Below are positions 7,847-16,268 of a stretch of 39,696 bases of DNA, piece by piece (the first letter of the stretch is position 1; each line of letters begins with the position of its first letter). The stretch is from the NCBI GenBank assembly GCA_021795575.1, contig JAJYPH010000010.1:1-39696 (forward strand). The letters are read 5' to 3'. The DNA is from Bacillota bacterium (lineage in GTDB: Bacteria; Bacillota; Sulfobacillia; Sulfobacillales; JAIMBI01). The position numbers and the translations under genes were made by a program. A model generated the notes under the pieces. It ran no database searches. It saw only the letters and a list, made by a program, of their open reading frames with translations, and had not been told where the DNA came from.

Positions 7847-9877
7847 TCACGCATGCGCCGCCTCCCGGCGCGCCACGGCGCGCCACTGGGCCACTTGGCG
7901 GGCGGTGGGCCACCGGCCGTTGGCTGCGGCCGCGGCGAACTGTCGCCACAGAGCACGCACCTGGCCCATCGACAGGCCGCCAAACGCGTGGACGTGCATC
8001 GGAAACGGCCCGCCCACCAGACCGCCTCCGCCAAACACGCCCGGCCACCGGTTTAAGAGCCAAAGCAGCACGCGATCCGCGGGCCGCTGATTGACCGCCC
8101 ACGGCCGGTCGAACGAGGCGAAGCGCGTCCAGTGGGGCGAGATGGCCGACCACAACAGCGCCGTCTGGTCCACGGCCTCGTGGAACGGGATGGATACGGC
8201 GGGGTTGGTTGTGAAAGCGACGGACATGGCCGGCAGCCAAGGGGGCGTGCCCGAGACTATCAAGGGGCCGACCGGGGCCCCAATGGGGTTGGGGTTGCCC
8301 AACGCCACCAGGCCGCTGGGCACTGAGCCAAACACCAAATCCACAGCGTTTAACCGGCGGACCGAAACCCCAGCGACTTGGGCGCGGATGGCACCGGCCG
8401 TCGGCTGATAGTCCACTGCGTAGGGCAGGATCATGCCCACATGGCGATACCCGCCGTCGACCGTCACCCGCTCGGACGGACCCGCCCACAGCGTGATGCC
8501 ATGGGACACCACCGGGGCGAAGGTCCCGGCCACCAGCGTGACGCCCGTGGTGCCGTGGCCCACCGCCTTGGGCCCCAGCCGGCCAAGGTTGCTTTCCACG
8601 ACGAGCCAGGGCGCCCGGACCGATACGGTGTACCGGGCGACCGGCGGCGTGTTGACCCGACTCGGGTCCGGCGGCACCACCGGATACCAGCCCCCGGCCG
8701 GCAGGTATGCACCTGCAGCCGACGCAAAGGCGGTGGTGACGGCGTTTTGGCCGCTGCCGGACCAGCCCCACTCGTCCAAAAACCCTCCATAACGCACCAC
8801 GACCGCGCCCGACCCGGCGGGGTGGCCCGCCACCCGGATGTAGCCTCCCGACCGGTGGAACGCCACGGAGCTCCCGTTGACGCTCACCCCCGACACGGTG
8901 AGGGCAGGGTTCAGCCACAGATCCACCAGCGCCGACACCGGACGAATCGTCGCCGCGGCGGCCATCGGCCCACTCGCGCCGATCGTCAGCGCGATCCGTT
9001 CGCTGGCGATGGCGGGCCCGCCGGCCGCCGCTTGGACCGGCGGTGTCGGGGACGGGGAATTCGGGCGCCACGCGGCCGCTAGCGTGATCGCCAGCAGGGC
9101 GACGGCCACGAGGGCGCTGGGCCCCCGCATCCGCCACCCGCGGTCCGGCAGGTTCAGCCGCCGAAGGAGAGATGCCCCCACCAACAGCACCGTGGCGGCG
9201 GCCATCATGCCCATAACGGCGTGAAAGAGCCCCGCAAACCCGCCAAAGCCCCAGGTGTCGGACCCGGCGCCCGCCAGCACGGTCCATGGCGTCATGGCCG
9301 TGAGCCCGACGCCCAGGACCCAACCGGGGGACGCGCTGCGAACCAACAGGATCGTGTTGGCCACCACGCCCGCCAGCGGCACGCTGACCACGACCGCCAT
9401 GCCGGCGGGTCCGGGCCACCAGCTGCCCACCCACGCCCCAAAACTCCACAACAGAGCAAAGTCCAGCCACAACATGACCGCGAGGTCGCCGGCGTCGGCC
9501 CATCCCTGTAGAGAGCTGGCCGTCACGGCCACCACCCCACCGGCCAGGAGCAGGGCGGCCGCCCCGGTCACCACCCCGATGCCTCCCAACTCCGCCACCC
9601 AGGCGCGAGCACCGGAGCCCAGCCACACGGCCCGAAGCGTCCCGACGTCCGCCGCGGCTCGGCGATAGCCCGTGTACGCCCACACCAGGCTCGTGGGCAG
9701 CATGCACAGGATGGGCGCCCACACCAGCCAGGGCAACGGCCCCTCGCGCAGCGTGCTGACCGCCACCACACCCACCGGCGCCGCGACGGCCACGACCACG
9801 ACCCACCACAAGAGCCGGGTGTACGCGAGCCAACGCGCCAGCGTCCGGACTTCCAAGCCCATGAGCCGCCCGGTCAT
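7847..9877 (-). CDS. ABC-2-like permease fused to a large M1-peptidase-like ectodomain
   Basis: The 676-residue protein has about seven membrane segments (near 24-43, 50-68, 98-120, 133-152, 158-180, 213-238, 253-270) and then some 400 residues predicted outside the membrane. The ectodomain begins with beta-rich sequence ('LWLNPALTVSGVSVNG', 'VVVRYGGFLDEW', 'YLPAGGWYPV', 'YTVSVRAPWLVVESN') like the N-terminal sandwich of M1 aminopeptidases. Fusions of ABC permeases to M1 peptidases are a known architecture. Where HExxH is expected the protein has FHEAVDQ (about 565-571), so the zinc site is broken, and no true GAMEN is seen. It is therefore likely a binding or sensing domain. The start overlaps the stop of the upstream ATPase gene (ATGA). 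The M1 relation is an inference from sequence patterns. Confidence 0.75.
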   Translation of the reverse strand: MTGRLMGLEVRTLARWLAYTRLLWWVVVVAVAAPVGVVAVSTLREGPLPWLVWAPILCMLPTSLVWAYTGYRRAAADVGTLRAVWLGSGARAWVAELGGIGVVTGAAALLLAGGVVAVTASSLQGWADAGDLAVMLWLDFALLWSFGAWVGSWWPGPAGMAVVVSVPLAGVVANTILLVRSASPGWVLGVGLTAMTPWTVLAGAGSDTWGFGGFAGLFHAVMGMMAAATVLLVGASLLRRLNLPDRGWRMRGPSALVAVALLAITLAAAWRPNSPSPTPPVQAAAGGPAIASERIALTIGASGPMAAAATIRPVSALVDLWLNPALTVSGVSVNGSSVAFHRSGGYIRVAGHPAGSGAVVVRYGGFLDEWGWSGSGQNAVTTAFASAAGAYLPAGGWYPVVPPDPSRVNTPPVARYTVSVRAPWLVVESNLGRLGPKAVGHGTTGVTLVAGTFAPVVSHGITLWAGPSERVTVDGGYRHVGMILPYAVDYQPTAGAIRAQVAGVSVRRLNAVDLVFGSVPSGLVALGNPNPIGAPVGPLIVSGTPPWLPAMSVAFTTNPAVSIPFHEAVDQTALLWSAISPHWTRFASFDRPWAVNQRPADRVLLWLLNRWPGVFGGGGLVGGPFPMHVHAFGGLSMGQVRALWRQFAAAAANGRWPTARQVAQWRAVARREAAHA

Positions 9878-10827
9878 CGAGACGCCACCCGCCGGCGCGC
9901 CAGCACCAACGCCTGGTGACCATCCTCGACCGTCGGCACAGCCAATTCCTCAGCCACCTCCGCCGGCACGGGCACCGGGCCCACCACACGCACGGCCACC
10001 TGGTCCTCGGCCGGGTAAATGGCCGTCGCCGTGGCCCCGGCGAGCGGCAGGGCCGCCAGCCAGGTCTCCCCCGCACGGTCCCAGAGATCGACGGGCCAGT
10101 GCGTCAGGCGCACTTGGCCCGCGCCGGCAGCGGCAACGGCCTCGGGCGACCCGTCGGCCACCACCGCGCCCTCGGCGATGACCACCACGCGTCCGGCCCG
10201 CCCCATCACCGCGGGACCCACGTGCGTCGCCACGATGACGGTGGCCGCTTGGCTGCGTTCCAGCAACAGGGCCCCGAGCCGCTCCTGGTCCCCTGGCGGC
10301 AGGCGCTCGGTGGGCTCGTCCAAGATCCACACCGGCGGCGCGCCCAGGAGAGACTGCGCCACCAGGGCCCACTGCTGCACCCGTCCGGGGGCGCGAGCCA
10401 GCGACACCGACTCGTGGCCCGTGACCCCCAGCGTTTCCAACAAGTCTTCCGCTACACTGGCGGCCGCTCGCGCCGACCCCAGTCCCCGCTGGACAGCGGC
10501 GGCCGCGACCCAGTCGCGGGCCGTCAGGTGATGATCCAAGTGGGCCCCCTGTGGGACATAACCAACATTCGCCCGCAGGTGTGCCACGTCGCGCGGGAAT
10601 TCCCAGCCATCGAAGCCCACGCGTCCCTGGGTGGGCGTGAGCACCGTGGCCATGATTTTTAACAGCGTGCTTTTGCCCGCGCCGTTGGCCCCCAGCACGA
10701 CATGCAGGCCGGAGCCAAACGCCAGCGTCACGTCCGCGAGCGCTTGGTGCGCGCGGAAGCGCCGAGACACCTGCCGCACCCACACCTCCACGGCATCCCG
10801 TTCCTCTCCCGTTGTTGGTCCCGCCAC
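9874..10827 (-). CDS. ABC transporter ATPase with intact nucleotide site but degenerate signature
   Basis: This 317-residue protein has Walker A GANGAGKST (about 49-57), Q-loop 'VGYVPQ', Walker B 'VWILDEPTE' and switch His in 'VIVATHV'. The signature that should read LSGGQ is 'APGRV' (within 'LARAPGRVQQW'), and the D-loop reads 'RLPP' instead of 'GLDP'. It can thus bind ATP but cannot complete a site opposite a second copy of itself. About 85 extra C-terminal residues follow the ATPase core. The ORF begins at GTG 10827 without an obvious ribosome site; GTG 10791, preceded by GGAGAGG at 11 bases, is an alternative start. It is the first gene of the operon and is followed by the permease with a four-base overlap. 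Confidence 0.88.
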   Translation of the reverse strand: MAGPTTGEERDAVEVWVRQVSRRFRAHQALADVTLAFGSGLHVVLGANGAGKSTLLKIMATVLTPTQGRVGFDGWEFPRDVAHLRANVGYVPQGAHLDHHLTARDWVAAAAVQRGLGSARAAASVAEDLLETLGVTGHESVSLARAPGRVQQWALVAQSLLGAPPVWILDEPTERLPPGDQERLGALLLERSQAATVIVATHVGPAVMGRAGRVVVIAEGAVVADGSPEAVAAAGAGQVRLTHWPVDLWDRAGETWLAALPLAGATATAIYPAEDQVAVRVVGPVPVPAEVAEELAVPTVEDGHQALVLARRRVASR

Positions 10828-10854
10828 CGATCATGCCGCGCGGTTCTAGGATGA

Positions 10855-10881
10855 GACGGGTGAGGTGCCGTTCGGGTTTCA
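10855..10881 (-). promoter_or_regulatory. ECF-type promoter candidate of the sigma/ABC operon
   Basis: On the minus strand TGAAACC (10881-10875) is followed after exactly 16 bases by CGTC (10858-10855). This is the classical ECF promoter form (SigW-type promoters are TGAAAC-N16-CGTA). Transcription would begin near 10848, about 20 bases before the GTG at 10827. Its position directly in front of an operon that encodes an ECF sigma factor suggests autoregulation. Similar strings occur by chance elsewhere in this window, so position is the main support. Confidence 0.5.
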
Positions 10882-11500
10882 TCACGGTCGCCGTCCCCCG
10901 GCGCGCGTCGCCGACGAGTGCGGCGCCCTATAAGCGCACCGCCCGACCCCGGTGCGATGGCGGTGCGGGCCAGCATCGCGGCCGCAATGTCCGCGCCATC
11001 GCCGCGGCCGGACAGCTTCTGGGCCCTCAGCGCACACCGGGCCGGGTCCGTTCGGTGAATGACGGACGGCGATGGTCATTCGCATCGCCCGGCACCGACG
11101 GTCCTTGGGGCCGGGGAACACTCGAGGCGGGCTTTAGCCCCCAAGGACGCCACCAGCCGTGTGGGACCGGCGGCCTCGCAAACCCACGGGCCTCCCAGGC
11201 ACCGGAGATGCAGCGAGCCTTAAGCGCCTACCACGGTCAGCACCTCCGTGGAGCCGGTCCGCCAGCAGCGGGGCCTCGCCTCGCCGCCAACCACTCCTGT
11301 ACCGTCGCGTTCCAGCGCGCGGTGGCTGACGCAAAACCGGTGCCCCGTCTTGGGAGGCGTCCGTTCCCCCGCCCCGGCAACACTGGTTCGGCGGGCGTAC
11401 TGAGGCGGTCGCGTCGGCACCGCGATGCGCGCGGGGCCCGGATGGGCCGCCGCGGCCGTTTTAGGCCCCACGTCGGGAATCCCTGGGTGGCGGCGGAGGG
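10882..11500. other. long non-coding stretch between operons
   Basis: About 620 bases between the 5' end of the sigma/ABC operon and the 3' end of msrB. Open frames crossing it lack ribosome sites and recognisable domains. It contains GGGCTTTAGCCC (near 11129-11140), a short inverted repeat, and a TATAAG string near 10929 without a -35 element. I see no gene, decayed or intact. Confidence 0.4.
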
Positions 11501-11938
11501 CTAGTCGGGAAACAGGGACAAGTACTCCCCGTAGCCCTCCGCCGCCAACTGGTCCTTCGGCACGAACCGCAGGGCCGCCGAATTGATGCAGTAGCGCAGT
11601 CCCCCCTTGTCGCGGGGGCCATCGTGGAAAACATGGCCCAGATGGGCCCCGGTGTCCGTGGAGGTGACCTCGGTGCGCACCATGCCGTGGGTCAGATCCA
11701 CGTGGTTGCCGATCCGGTCCGTGCTCATGGGCTGCGTAAAGCTGGGCCAGCCACAGTCGGAGTCAAACTTGTCCTGCGAGGAAAACAACGGGGCACCCGA
11801 AATCACGTCGACGTACAAGCCCTCTTCATGATGGTCCCAGTAGGGGTTCTGAAACGGCGGCTCTGTGCCTTTTTCCTGAGTGACCTTGAACGCCAGTGGA
11901 CTGAGCCGCGCTCGCAGGGCCTCGCGATCCGTTGCCAT
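11501..11938 (-). CDS. msrB: peptide-methionine (R)-S-oxide reductase MsrB
   Basis: This 145-residue enzyme reduces methionine-R-sulfoxide in proteins. The catalytic Cys117 lies in 'RYCINSAALRF', the probable resolving Cys62 in 'DCGWPSF', and the conserved 'HLGHVF' is at 99-104. The two CxxC pairs that bind structural zinc in many MsrB proteins are absent, so this is the zinc-free type. I use the ATG at 11938 because AGGAGG lies seven bases before it; the GTG at 11944 abuts that site. The gene is followed upstream on the same strand by a methyltransferase about 55 bases away, possibly in one transcript. Confidence 0.95.
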   Translation of the reverse strand: MATDREALRARLSPLAFKVTQEKGTEPPFQNPYWDHHEEGLYVDVISGAPLFSSQDKFDSDCGWPSFTQPMSTDRIGNHVDLTHGMVRTEVTSTDTGAHLGHVFHDGPRDKGGLRYCINSAALRFVPKDQLAAEGYGEYLSLFPD

Positions 11939-11992
11939 CCTCACACCTCCTGGCTCTATGGTACCAGGGCTGCGCCCCGGGCTCGCGGCCGT

Positions 11993-12718
11993 TCAGCGCC
12001 GACGTGCGCGGATGCCCAGGACGGCCGGGCACTTGCGATTCTGGGTCAGGCGTCCGGGCGCCGCCTCCCACCCGGGCGCTGTTCCCGTCGGCTCCACTAT
12101 CGCCTGAATGGCAAACCCCCCCGCCAAAAGCGCGGTGGCCCACGTGCTCACCGTTCGATGCCACCGCACCACCACCAAGTCTCCCCGCTGGTCCCGCACG
12201 GGTCCCTCCTCAAGGTAGCGGTCGACAGGCCATGCCGCCTGGGGCGTGCCGTCATCCAGCCAGTGGTCCCGACGACTGGCTGTCCCCAGGGGATGTTGCA
12301 CCGTAAGCGCAAACCAGCCGTCCTGGACGAGCCATCGGTGCACACGCTGAACAACCCGCGGCAGGTGTTCTACATAATGCAGCGCCATGCTGCTGAACAC
12401 CCCGTCCACGCTCTCGGTGGGCAGATCGACATCCTCCATGCGGGCGTGGACATAGCGGACGCGCGGGTGCTCCCGCGCCAGAGCCAACATGGCGCTGGAC
12501 GCCTCGACGGCCACGACCGAGCGGGCTCCGCCCCCGGCACACTCGCAGGCAAAATCCCCCGCGCCGGCCCCCAGGTCCACCAACGCCAATCCCCCCACGG
12601 GACCCATCAAGGCTCGCAAAGCGGGCTTTTCGATGTACTGATTCACCGGGGATGACCCACGCACGGCCGCGACGTATTCGGCCACCGCCTCGGGATCGTG
12701 CCAGGCGTCGCGCTCCAC
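11993..12718 (-). CDS. class I SAM-dependent methyltransferase
   Basis: This 241-residue protein starts at GTG 12718 with GGAGGAGG in good position. Motif I is 'LVDLGAGAGDFA' (about 46-57), the acidic end of strand 2 is 'VVAVEASSAML', and motif IV is 'FSSMALHYVEHLP', all typical of the Methyltransf_11/25 small-molecule methyltransferases. The C-terminal half has the 'GWFALTVQHPL' post-motif strand. The substrate is not deducible. The stop lies about 55 bases before the msrB start, so the two may be co-transcribed. Confidence 0.9.
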   Translation of the reverse strand: MERDAWHDPEAVAEYVAAVRGSSPVNQYIEKPALRALMGPVGGLALVDLGAGAGDFACECAGGGARSVVAVEASSAMLALAREHPRVRYVHARMEDVDLPTESVDGVFSSMALHYVEHLPRVVQRVHRWLVQDGWFALTVQHPLGTASRRDHWLDDGTPQAAWPVDRYLEEGPVRDQRGDLVVVRWHRTVSTWATALLAGGFAIQAIVEPTGTAPGWEAAPGRLTQNRKCPAVLGIRARRR

Positions 12719-12942
12719 AGGCGCACCTCCTCCCGGACCTGTCGAGGAGACGCGGTCTCCCCCTGGACCCTCCTACTCGCCTGACGCTCCCTGCGATTGT
12801 ATCGCCATCGGTGTGAGGGGGATGGCAGGACACGCGGGCAGGGCAACGGCCGAGGTCTGCGGTCCCCCACGAAACCGTCGCGGGCATTGGCCCGGTCCGG
12901 TTGCCACGGGCTGCTCGGACCCCGGACGCCCCCGTGTAGCCC

Positions 12943-13692
12943 CTACTGCGCCGCGAGCGGCGTACCCGCCGAGGACTCCAACACGGTGACCTTCTGCCCG
13001 GCGGCCAGATGCGCCAGCCGCTGCGGCGCGCCCAAGAATGGCAGCGACGCCGTGTCCTTACCGCCCACGGAGGCCACGATGGTGGAACCGCTCTTGCTCA
13101 CCAGCGTGCCATGAACCGGCGTCGGCACTCCGGCCAGCCCCAGCAGGCCGGCGGGATGGGACCGGGTCGCCAGGATGGCCACGTGAGCTCCCACCCCGAG
13201 GGGTTGTCCCACGTCCACCGTATCCCCAGCGGGATAGGTGCTCGGGAGGCTCACGGTCAGCGACTTGTGCTTGGCCGTCGTGACCACCAGGGTGCTGGCA
13301 CTCGCTTGCTGAATGGTGCCGGTCGCCGTGGGGAGCAGCTCCAGCAGCGACGGCGCGGCGGTGGTGCCCACGACCCGCACCCGTTCTCCCGCGTGCAGCC
13401 ACCCCGTGGCGGGGATCCGCGCCCCCTCAAAGTACAGGGGCACGCTGGTGGACACGCTGACCGCGGTGTGGTGCCCCTGCTTGAGCGTGAGCGATGACGC
13501 AGCCACCCCCACGACCCGATACGCGGCCAGACGATGTGCTTTCCGCCGATGATGGGCATGGCTCTTGCCAGCGGGCGGCGAGGTACTATTGGTCGCGGGG
13601 GGCGTGCTGGACGTAAAGCCACAGGCACTCATCAGCACGGCGGCGGTCGCCGCCCCAATCACGCGGCTCCCAAGTTTTCGAACGCTGGTCAT
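12943..13692 (-). CDS. repeat lipoprotein of unknown function
   Basis: This 249-residue protein starts at ATG 13692 behind AAGGAGG. A signal peptide with lipobox 'LMSAC' predicts lipidation at Cys24, followed by a Ser/Thr/Pro-rich linker and a His-rich patch (HAHHRRKAHR). Three similar beta-rich units of about 50-55 residues follow, each opening with 'V.G.(V/I/L)....S.L.V' and closing with 'AG..V.V'. They resemble DUF5666-type OB-like repeats. It is anchored on the outer face of the cytoplasmic membrane. No catalytic motif is seen; function unknown. Confidence 0.8.
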   Translation of the reverse strand: MTSVRKLGSRVIGAATAAVLMSACGFTSSTPPATNSTSPPAGKSHAHHRRKAHRLAAYRVVGVAASSLTLKQGHHTAVSVSTSVPLYFEGARIPATGWLHAGERVRVVGTTAAPSLLELLPTATGTIQQASASTLVVTTAKHKSLTVSLPSTYPAGDTVDVGQPLGVGAHVAILATRSHPAGLLGLAGVPTPVHGTLVSKSGSTIVASVGGKDTASLPFLGAPQRLAHLAAGQKVTVLESSAGTPLAAQ

Positions 13693-14065
13693 GGAGCGCC
13701 TCCTTCAATATGCACAAGTAGGCAACGGTCAGCACCAAACGTTTTACCAGCCCGACGCGCCGGCGGCGGTCGACACCCGCGTGTGGTCCGAAGCGCCATT
13801 CCCCATCCAGAATTACCAGAGACCTGTGGGAAAAAGATTAAGACGCAGCCCCTTCTGGCGCGCGCTTGATCTCGTGGGCAGCACCTCGCTCTCGGGGCAC
13901 CCGCGGTCGCGCGGAGATGACCACCCAGGGAACTTTTTCGGGGCCAGCAGGAAAACGCGAGCGAGGCGCGAACCTTCCGCCGCTCACTGGGGCCCCCCCT
14001 TGATCGCCGGAGGATCAGGGCGCGTCGGGGCGGAGAAACGTATCGGCGACAGGGAGGCTGGCAAC
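13693..14065. other. divergent intergenic region
   Basis: About 370 bases separate the divergent lipoprotein and thiamine-diphosphate enzyme genes, so both promoters should lie here. The part near 13805-13845 is A-rich, but I could not fix a -35/-10 pair. No T-box motif (GGGTGGTACCGCG) and no other riboswitch consensus is seen in front of the acetolactate-synthase-like gene. AGGGAGG at its right end is the ribosome site for 14066. Confidence 0.4.
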
Positions 14066-15787
14066 ATGTCGACTAGATATCACGGGACGGGCGCAGACAT
14101 TTTGGTGGAGGCGCTGGTGAGAGCCGGGGTGACGGTGCTGTTTGGCTTCCCGGGCGACACGGGGGTGGCTTTCTATGACGCCCTCGGCCGCCGCCAGGAC
14201 CAGATCACGCACGTGCTGGCCCGGGATGAGCGGGCCGCCGCCAGCATGGCCGACGGCTACGCGCGCGCAAGCCACCGCATTGGGGTGGTGGAAGCGTCGA
14301 GCGGCGGGGGCGCCACCTTTTTGGTGGGGGGGCTGGGCGAACCCTTTGCGGCCTCCGTGCCTGTGCTGGTGATCACCTCCGACATTCATCGGTCCAGCCG
14401 TGGCACGTCCGCCATCACCGAGATTGACCAGCAGAGACTTTTTTCGGCCGTCACCAAGGCCCAATGGGTAGTGGAGCGGGCCGATGACATGGCAGACCGC
14501 GTGATGGCGGCCGTGGCGCTGGCGTGGGACGGCCGACCGGGGCCGGTGAGTCTCATCATCCCCGAAGACGTTTTTGACGAACCGGGGACGGCCGACTTTG
14601 CGACGGCGGCTCCTGGATCGGGGAGAGACGCCCAAACGCTTCGGGAACCCGACTGGGCGAGTGCTGCCACGGCGGCTGCCCGGGCCCTAAGCCATGCGCG
14701 GCGGCCGGCGTTGCTCTTGGGCTCAGGGGTGCACTGGAGCCAAACCTATTCGGTGGTGCGCGAGTTGGCGGAACACGTGGGAGCGGGCGTCGCCACAACG
14801 ATTCATGGCAAGGGGGCGTTCGATGAGTCCCACCCTTTAAGCCTCGGCGTGGTGGGTGCCAACGGCGCGCGGGACTACGCCAATCGCTTCCTGGCGGAGG
14901 CCGACGTCGTGCTCATGGTCGGGACGCGCGCGAATGCGACGGACACCGATGGCTTTCAAAGCCCGCGCCGGGGCGGGCCCCGGGTGTTCCACCTGGACAT
15001 CGATCCCATGCGCGCCGGGCGAAGCTATCCGGGATCCACCCCGCTGGTGGGCGACGCCGCCGTGATCCTCCCGCACCTGCTGAACAGCCTCCCCGCGGAC
15101 TCCGCACGGCGGCTTGCCACCCAACGGGAGATCCTGGCGGAGCGCGCGCGCTTCGAGCAGCAGCGCGCGCTGCCGCCGCAGAGGGGCCTGTCGCCGCGCG
15201 ATGTGGTGGAGGCGCTGCAGGCCGCCTACGGGCACCAGGCGGTGGTGGTAGGAGACGCCGGTACACCCACGCCGTATCTCGCCGCGTACTGGCGCACGGA
15301 AGGCACCCGGCGCGAAGTCATCCTGCCGCGCGGCCACGGCGCCATGGGGTTTGCGCTGCCGGCCGCGGTGGGACTGGCCTGGGCCGAACCCGCACGCCCG
15401 ATCATTGCGGTCACGACCGACGGCAGCCTGGGCATGGCGTGTGGCGAGCTGGACACGATTGCGCGGCTTGACCGCCCGGTGCTCATCCTGCATCTGAGCA
15501 ACGGATCGCTGGGATGGATCAAAGCGCTGCAGCACTTCTATTTGGAGCGGCGCTACTTTGGGGTGGATCTGAAGCCCGTCGATGCCGTCAAGATTGCGGA
15601 GGGGTTCGGCATTCCGGCCGTCCGCACGCCCACGTTGGCAGCCCTCCAGGAGGTGATCGCGGAAGCCAAGGCCGGTCTGGTTCCCCGCTTTGTCGACATT
15701 CCCGTCCCGGAAGAGTTTGACTACCTGCCGCCCGTGGCGCCGTGGGCCGCCACCCTCGTTGGACCGGCGGGGCGTCCCGTGTATTGA
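14066..15787 (+). CDS. thiamine-diphosphate-dependent enzyme, acetolactate synthase-like
   Basis: The 573-residue protein starts at ATG 14066 behind AGGGAGG; the ORF-track start at 13565 is far upstream and unsupported. It has the three-domain plan of the acetolactate synthase/benzoylformate decarboxylase family. An N-terminal pyrimidine-binding domain carries the catalytic Glu55 in 'LARDERAAASMADGYARA', a central domain follows, and the C-terminal domain carries 'TTDGSLGM' through 'HLSNGSLG' (about 449-483), the GDG...N cofactor/metal motif. Usual length is 550-600. No regulatory small subunit gene follows, so it is more likely a catabolic or side-pathway decarboxylase/carboligase than biosynthetic IlvB. 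The substrate is unknown. Confidence 0.9.
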   Translation: MSTRYHGTGADILVEALVRAGVTVLFGFPGDTGVAFYDALGRRQDQITHVLARDERAAASMADGYARASHRIGVVEASSGGGATFLVGGLGEPFAASVPVLVITSDIHRSSRGTSAITEIDQQRLFSAVTKAQWVVERADDMADRVMAAVALAWDGRPGPVSLIIPEDVFDEPGTADFATAAPGSGRDAQTLREPDWASAATAAARALSHARRPALLLGSGVHWSQTYSVVRELAEHVGAGVATTIHGKGAFDESHPLSLGVVGANGARDYANRFLAEADVVLMVGTRANATDTDGFQSPRRGGPRVFHLDIDPMRAGRSYPGSTPLVGDAAVILPHLLNSLPADSARRLATQREILAERARFEQQRALPPQRGLSPRDVVEALQAAYGHQAVVVGDAGTPTPYLAAYWRTEGTRREVILPRGHGAMGFALPAAVGLAWAEPARPIIAVTTDGSLGMACGELDTIARLDRPVLILHLSNGSLGWIKALQHFYLERRYFGVDLKPVDAVKIAEGFGIPAVRTPTLAALQEVIAEAKAGLVPRFVDIPVPEEFDYLPPVAPWAATLVGPAGRPVY

Positions 15788-15830
15788 GCGCAGGGCGGCC
15801 ACGAGCGACCGGGCTGTCCCTGCGATCGTT

Positions 15831-15859
15831 TGCCCACGGATGGGCACTTCCGATGCCCA
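15831..15859 (+). terminator. hairpin with alternative partner downstream of the thiamine enzyme
   Basis: TGCCCA (15831-15836), loop CGGA, TGGGCA (15841-15846) forms a 6-bp tetraloop hairpin 43 bases after the stop. A second TGCCCA (15854-15859) can pair with the same TGGGCA, so two exclusive hairpins are possible. There is no T-tract; a 3'-end function is inferred. Confidence 0.4.
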
Positions 15860-16268
15860 GCAGGAACTTAAATCACCACGACGAATCAGAGCCCCCAGGC
15901 GGTCCGTGCACTCCGTATGACGGCGCAGGGATCAAAAGACCAGCGGACGGACCGGGATTGGGAAACGTGCCTGGACACGATCCGATAACTCCCTGAGGCC
16001 CGGCGGCGGAGCGAGCAGACGCGCCCGGCGGTAAGGCGGGCCACCGACGGGATCGGCGCTGGACGAACGTCTCGTGGCGTTTCGGCAGTGGCCGGCCCCG
16101 GCTCCTACGTGTTTGGGAAGGATCCCCGGCACGTGAAAATTCGTGACGGCGTCCGCAGCTGAGCCTGGCGAACGGGGTAGCCACCCGGTCGATCCGCGGC
16201 CCGACCGTCCCCTCGTACCTTCGGCATCGGCTTGGTGGGGACGGGAATCACCGGGAGGTGCATCAGCA
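15860..16268. other. intergenic region before the glycoside hydrolase
   Basis: About 400 bases with no recognisable gene. The ORF track extends the next gene back to GTG 16143, but that part (rich in Pro, Arg and Ser) lacks a ribosome site. A weak promoter-like pair (TTGGGA, 17 bases, AAAATT) occurs around 16110-16142; I do not trust it much. Confidence 0.35.

Noticed and set aside
10812-11504. 230-codon plus-strand ORF in the gap before msrB
   Set aside because: No ribosome site, no family pattern, low-complexity Arg/Gly/Pro composition.
11508-11533. GGAAAC-N16-CGTA on the plus strand, resembling an ECF promoter
   Set aside because: It lies inside the msrB coding region in antisense with no gene in front of it; such strings are expected occasionally by chance.
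13693-14065. Possible T-box or other riboswitch before the acetolactate-synthase-like gene
   Set aside because: No T-box consensus or conserved riboswitch core could be found in the leader.
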